Notes under the pieces: generated by a model
Database searches by the model: none
The model's input: only the letters and a program-made list of their open reading frames with translations
What the model was told of the DNA's origin: nothing
Source: Miltoncostaea sp963823515
Lineage (GTDB): Bacteria > Actinomycetota > Thermoleophilia > Miltoncostaeales > Miltoncostaeaceae
Assembly (NCBI GenBank): GCA_963823515.1
Contig: CAWGMB010000002.1
Coordinates: 1 to 64,000 of the forward strand
Direction of reading: 5' to 3'
DNA length: 64,000 nt
Program-made: the position numbers and the translations under genes
Part shown: positions 60,655-64,000 of the stretch, in pieces
How the letters are laid out: each line of letters opens with the position of its first letter
Numbering within the stretch: the stretch's first letter is position 1

Positions 60655-60840
60655 CTAGCCGGCCGCCGGCGGGCTGGCGGCCGGCAAGACGGCGATCACG
60701 ATCAGAGCGATCAGCGGGAAGACGAACCCGAGGATCCCCCAGAGGATGGGACTGCGGCCCTTGCCTGCTGCGATCGAGGCGCACCAGGCGGCGATGGCGA
60801 CGGCGATCACGATGCCGATCAGGATGAAGACGAGCTCCAC
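60655..60840 (-). CDS. Small two-helix membrane protein
   Basis: 61 aa from GTG 60840 with SD GGAGG 8 bases upstream. VFILIGIVIAVAIAAWCASI is helix 1; AAGKGRSPILWGILGFVFPL, IALIVIAVLP gives a short GKGRS turn and helix 2. This W-x-x-x-A-x-x-KGRS-x-x-x-WG-x-x-GFxFPLIALI pattern is common in small bacterial inner-membrane proteins of unknown role. It has its own terminator and therefore is probably expressed. Confidence 0.7.
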   Translation of the reverse strand: MELVFILIGIVIAVAIAAWCASIAAGKGRSPILWGILGFVFPLIALIVIAVLPAASPPAAG

Positions 60841-61019
60841 TTCGCGGACCTCCGGGTCGGGGTGACGGGCCGATGCCCGCGGGAACACTACTGCCTCCCT
60901 CGCCGTCTCCGCGCACCTGGCCGACACCCCCGCGCCGCCCGCGCGCTTCTGGACGGACACGGCACCCCTATCGAGGGCCATCGGGTCTCCTTCAGCGCGA
61001 CTTGGCAGGTCACGCTGAG

Positions 61020-61360
61020 GTTCACCCGGTGGCCCTCTCAGTGGCTACCGGCTCCCGGAAATCCCAACACTCGAACGGGCATCGGCGAGCGGCGAGCGCC
61101 TCCACGTCGATCGGGACGCCGGACTGCTCGCCCGCCAGGCCCTCGATCACCTCGTGCCGCTGCCATCCACCTCGGGCACCTCCCCCTGCTCGTCCTTGTG
61201 AAGGATCAGCAGGTCCAGCACCCGCACCAGCTCGCGGTTGATCCAGCCAGCCGCGCAGCTGGGCCGCGACCTCGCCGGTGAAGTCCGCCTGCCCGGCAGG
61301 GAACTCGGCCACCAGTTACCCGACCGGCCCGAGCACGTCCAGCTCGTCGCTATCGCTCAT
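61020..61360 (-). pseudogene. Decayed DUF6325-like gene
   Basis: ATG 61360 reads MSDSDELDVLGPVG, then TAA where a Tyr codon is expected, then LVAEFPAGQADFTGEVAAQL. One base out of frame it continues WINRELVRVLDLLILHKDEQ, and after another shift EVIEGLAGEQSGVPIDVEAL. The order LGPVxYLVxEFP, FTGExAxxL, RVLDLLxLxKDxxG is that of the actinobacterial DUF6325 (SHOCT-linked) proteins. One nonsense codon plus two frame breaks, so more than a single sequencing slip. Confidence 0.6.
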
Positions 61361-62700
61361 CGCCGTTCCGCTTCTCGCATCAGGCCGACGGGGCCAGCGC
61401 CGCGGGACGCCGTTGATGTCCTCAGAGCATACTCGACCTGGCGATGGCCCGCCCGCGTCGAGAAGCTGCTTGGCCAGCCCCTCTAGGAAGGTGGAGACAC
61501 CCATGCGCGCGAGAGTTCTCGATCCCGCGGCCCGGCAGTGCGACACCGGCCCCGCCGCCGCCCTCACCTGGGCATCGAACCTTGGGCTTGGCGACCGGCC
61601 CTGGGCGCCGTCGGCCGCGCGTGCCGTCCGCTCAGTCCATCCCGCTCGCCCCTCGACATGCTCCGGCCTCGCCGAGATGGAAGCGTGCACCCAGGATCGG
61701 CGGCAGGCTCCACGATCTCGAGCGGCAGGGCACTCCAGCCGGATGTCGAGCCGTCCGGCGGCGGCCCCAGGATCACGCCGTCGCCCCAGGTCCCCGAGGG
61801 AGGCCGCGCGGGTCAACAGCAGCCGGTGGGCCACAGGACTCCAGGCCGAAGCAGCCCGCCATCGCCGGCGACCGACTAGATCCCGAACGGCCCGGCCGTG
61901 CAGAACGACCTCCCAGGTCGACGACTCGCCGGCTCGAGCCGGCCCCGCAGTCGCAGGTCGCCCCCTGGGCACCTGGCCACCACGGGCGGAGTGTCGCGTG
62001 TCACGCGCCCGATGCAGCGCGCAGATCGCCGCCGAGCGCGGCGACCCCAGTGTCACGGCGACCGGAACACTCCGTCACCCTCGAGCTCGCAGCGTATCGG
62101 GGGCACGAGTTCCCCGCCCGATGTCATCGAGGCGACCCGCGTGAGGACGTGGGATCGGCTCGTGGGCGTGGCCTCCGCCGGCGGGCCTCGGCGACCGGCG
62201 GAGGAGCCGGGAAGGCCCTGACGTCCGCCAGGACCAGGGGCCCGGCGGCGCGACGGGTGCGCCAAGATTCCGACGAGCACCGCGAACCCCGGACGCGGCT
62301 GAGCGTCCATACCGGCGCCTATCGCACGCGGGGAGGCCAGGCTGAAACGGGGCTCTTCCGATCCGAGCGTGGCGAGCGGGGTGGCCGCCGAGGCGGCCGC
62401 TGGGGCGTAGACGCGACAGCGGGTTCGCGGGGGGCTTCGCTCGAGCCTCACCCGACTAGGGCGAGATCGATCCGACGAACGGACCTCCCGCCGCAGCCAC
62501 GAGCCGCAAGCGTCGAGCGCGCCGAATCGCGCCGGAACCCGACTCCCTCCACCGCGCCTACTCCGGACGCGCCCGGGGGCGCCTCCCCCACCGTCTTGGG
62601 CGTTCCCCCACCGCATCCCTACGCCTTCAGACGCTCATACTTACGGAAACGCCACCCCGCCCAGAAGCCAAACAAGTAGCCTCTGAGCAGGGCTTTCAAG
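61361..62700. other. Long stretch without recognisable genes
   Basis: About 1.3 kb between the decayed gene and tRNA-Arg. Open frames exist on both strands but are Arg/Pro/Ser/Ala-rich, without SDs, motifs or codon structure. Most likely decayed DNA of the integrated segment; no integrase text was found. Confidence 0.5.
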
Positions 62701-62701
62701 G

Positions 62702-62775
62702 CGCGCCCGGCAGGATTCGAACCTGCGACCGGCGGATTAGAAGTCCGCTGCTCTATCCAGCTGAGCTACGGGCGC
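62702..62775 (-). tRNA. tRNA-Arg (anticodon UCU)
   Basis: Acceptor GCGCCCG / CGGGCGC with discriminator G; D arm GCTCAGCTGGATAGAGC; anticodon stem CGGA/TCCG with loop CTTCTAA, anticodon TCT; T arm CGCAGGTTCGAATCCTGCC-like with TTCGAAT. CCA not encoded. Its 3' half is repeated at 58183-58230, suggesting it is an integration target. Confidence 0.95.
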
Positions 62776-62969
62776 TCGCGGCTCGGACGGTATCGGACCG
62801 CGGGTGGGCGGCCCCGAGCGCTGAGGCCGCCGGGGGGACGAGAACCCGCAGGCGCCCGGGGCGACTGCGGAAGACGACCTCTCCCGAGACCTCGCGCGCC
62901 TCGCCGTCGTGCGCCCTGTGGGGCGGGCTCGCGGGAGCCGCACCCCGGGGGCCCCGCAGACGACAGCGG

Positions 62970-62998
62970 CCCCCGACCTTCTGGCGAAGGTCGGGGGC
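62970..62998 (-). terminator. Hairpin terminator of the nitroreductase-family gene
   Basis: CCCCCGACCTTC and GAAGGTCGGGGG with a short TGGC loop, about 27 bases after the stop at 63026 on the minus strand. Confidence 0.75.
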
Positions 62999-63025
62999 CG
63001 CGGGACCAGCCGGTACCGGGGAGTG

Positions 63026-64000
63026 CTAGCCCAGGTACTTGGTGGTGTCGATGTTGTGCTCCTCGAGGAGCTTCTTGAACGTCTCGGTCATCTCCTCGGG
63101 GTAGTCCGGGAGGCCGCCCTGGGCGAGCACGTCCTCGGCCCGCTTGCGGATGTTCGGACCGAAGTCCCAGTCGTCGTCGTTCATCAGGCGCTTGACCTCC
63201 TTGGCGGGCCAGGAGACCACGCCGGGGTCGCGGCTGAACTTGGCGGCGAGGGCGTCGATCTCCTTGACGCGGCCGCTGTCCGGGGCCTGCTCCTGGAGCA
63301 TGCCCTTGGCCGTCAGCACCTCATCAACGGCCGGATCGTTCTCGAACGGAACGCCGTAGGCGCCGTTGTGGAAGAGCTTGTTGTACTTCAGACGCGGACG
63401 CTGGCCGCCGGCCTTGAAGTCCTCGAGCGGGTAGCCGAAGGCGTGCGCCCAGGTGAACTTCAGGTTCGGGGTGAGGCCGAAGGCCTTCTCGACGCCGCCC
63501 GGCTTACGGCCGAAGGCGATGAGGATGCTGCCGATGTCGAGCGCGCTCGCGGCGAGCGTCGCGGCGCCGGCGGCCTGACCGGTCTCGAAGCGGAGGAGGT
63601 TCTCCGTGCGCTCGGTCGGGAAGCTCATGAGACGCGGCACCGTCTGCGTCATCGTGAACTCGTAGTTCCAGCCGTGGTACTTGGTCAGCGCGCCGGACAG
63701 CGACAGGGACGACAGGCCGTCGTTGGCGCGGCCGTACCAGGCGTTCAGGTTCGTCAGCCAGAAGATCAGGTGCGAGCTCTGGTTGATGATCTGGACGTTG
63801 AAACCGGAGACGCACTCCTCGATCTCGTCCCAGAGGTCGGAGTTGCCGCGCTCGACGACGATCGCCTCGGTGGCGTTGATGTTGCCCTGGCAGGAGGCCA
63901 GACGAGCGGACTGCAGGATCGCCTGGATCTTCCAGTCCTCGACCCGCTTGTCCGGGTCGTAGTAACGGATGCTGCGCCGGTCCCCGACGGTCTGCAGGAA
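63026..64000 (-). CDS. Nitroreductase-family protein, 5' end outside window
   Basis: The frame is open to the window edge: 324 residues visible. It begins FLQTVGDRRSIRYYDPDKRV, EDWKIQAILQSARLASCQGN, the FMN-binding start of nitroreductases, and continues LIFWLTNLNAWYGRANDGLS and ETGQAAGAATLAASALDIGS, the QxAGxAxxxxxLAAxxxGxG block. The C-terminal 120 residues (VSWPAKEVKRLMNDDDWDFG, LPDYPEEMTETFKKLLEEHN) are longer than in ordinary nitroreductases. Very uniform codon use (AAC, GGC, AAG, CTG) suggests strong expression. A hairpin of the CCCCCGACCTTC / GAAGGTCGGGGG type at about 62970-62998 follows the stop and likely terminates it. Confidence 0.88.
   Translation of the reverse strand, partial: FLQTVGDRRSIRYYDPDKRVEDWKIQAILQSARLASCQGNINATEAIVVERGNSDLWDEIEECVSGFNVQIINQSSHLIFWLTNLNAWYGRANDGLSSLSLSGALTKYHGWNYEFTMTQTVPRLMSFPTERTENLLRFETGQAAGAATLAASALDIGSILIAFGRKPGGVEKAFGLTPNLKFTWAHAFGYPLEDFKAGGQRPRLKYNKLFHNGAYGVPFENDPAVDEVLTAKGMLQEQAPDSGRVKEIDALAAKFSRDPGVVSWPAKEVKRLMNDDDWDFGPNIRKRAEDVLAQGGLPDYPEEMTETFKKLLEEHNIDTTKYLG

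Noticed and set aside
58183..62775. Prophage
   Set aside because: No integrase, terminase, portal, capsid or tail text in the segment; only IS fragments and small genes.

Overview
The window is about 64 kb of very G+C-rich chromosome. Most genes are on the minus strand in tightly packed operons with GTGA or ATGA stop-start overlaps. The housekeeping order mreB-mreC-mreD-PBP2-rodA-(DUF697 gene)-RNase G-[insert]-rplU-rpmA-obgE-proB-proA-nadD, the set valS-folC-ndk-maf with clpX-clpP-tig, a heliorhodopsin and the DUF11/PA14 surface proteins suggest a rod-shaped actinobacterium, plausibly class Thermoleophilia. That placement is inference from gene content; no rRNA gene is present.

Layout. 1-961: 3' end of an AGE-type sugar epimerase. 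962-5785: nadD, proA, proB, obgE, rpmA, rplU. 5860-8181: a VapBC pair and an oligopeptide-binding protein inserted between rplU and RNase G. 8235-16556: RNase G, a DUF697 protein, rodA, PBP2, mreD, mreC, mreB, i.e. the elongasome. 16737-20683: a small charged protein, a Fic protein with its own palindrome, a RibD/DHFR-like reductase, maf, ndk and a membrane protein. 20707-28114: folC, valS, clpX, clpP, tig. 28140-28313: tRNA-Leu and tRNA-His. 28501-35352: accessory genes (FlK-like thioesterase, DUF11 surface protein, Zn-dehydrogenase, proline-rich membrane protein, a metallothionein-like micro-gene) and gene wreckage (Ohr/OsmC and thioredoxin fragments). 35353-41322: a biotin operon, bioB-bioA-bioF-bioD-(diiron ferritin-like protein)-birA. 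41398-46471: two APC permeases with universal-stress-type tails and two RCK/TrkA proteins. 46527-47690: geranylgeranyl-reductase-type flavoenzyme. 47815-52143: a sortase remnant and a very large secreted lysyl-oxidase/PKD/PA14 protein. 52549-53731: an orphan ParA and a partner. 54211-57437: a GH65 disaccharide phosphorylase with a beta-phosphoglucomutase-like phosphatase. 58183-62775: an island-like segment bounded by an intact tRNA-Arg(UCU) and a displaced 3' fragment of the same tRNA; it carries a heliorhodopsin, a tandem-helix peptide, a small membrane protein, transposase remnants and a dead gene. 63026-64000: a 5'-truncated nitroreductase-family gene.

Three themes cut across the genes. 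First, a family of long palindromic intergenic elements sharing the core TCCTTGCCTCGC sits directly after stop codons inside the obgE-rpmA, mreC-mreB and clpX-clpP junctions, with outer arms that differ between copies but stay self-complementary. Second, several frames (epimerase, nadD, bioD, the PKD/PA14 repeats) are broken in ways that one extra base would explain, often in G/C runs, so sequencing error is a real alternative to decay. Third, several accessory genes (sortase, Ohr/OsmC, thioredoxin) appear as fragments lacking their middle or 3' part.

The most interesting items are the heliorhodopsin in a tRNA-bounded segment, the palindromic element family, the diiron protein embedded in a biotin operon that has no visible pimeloyl-forming gene, and the paired APC-USP transporters with RCK proteins.
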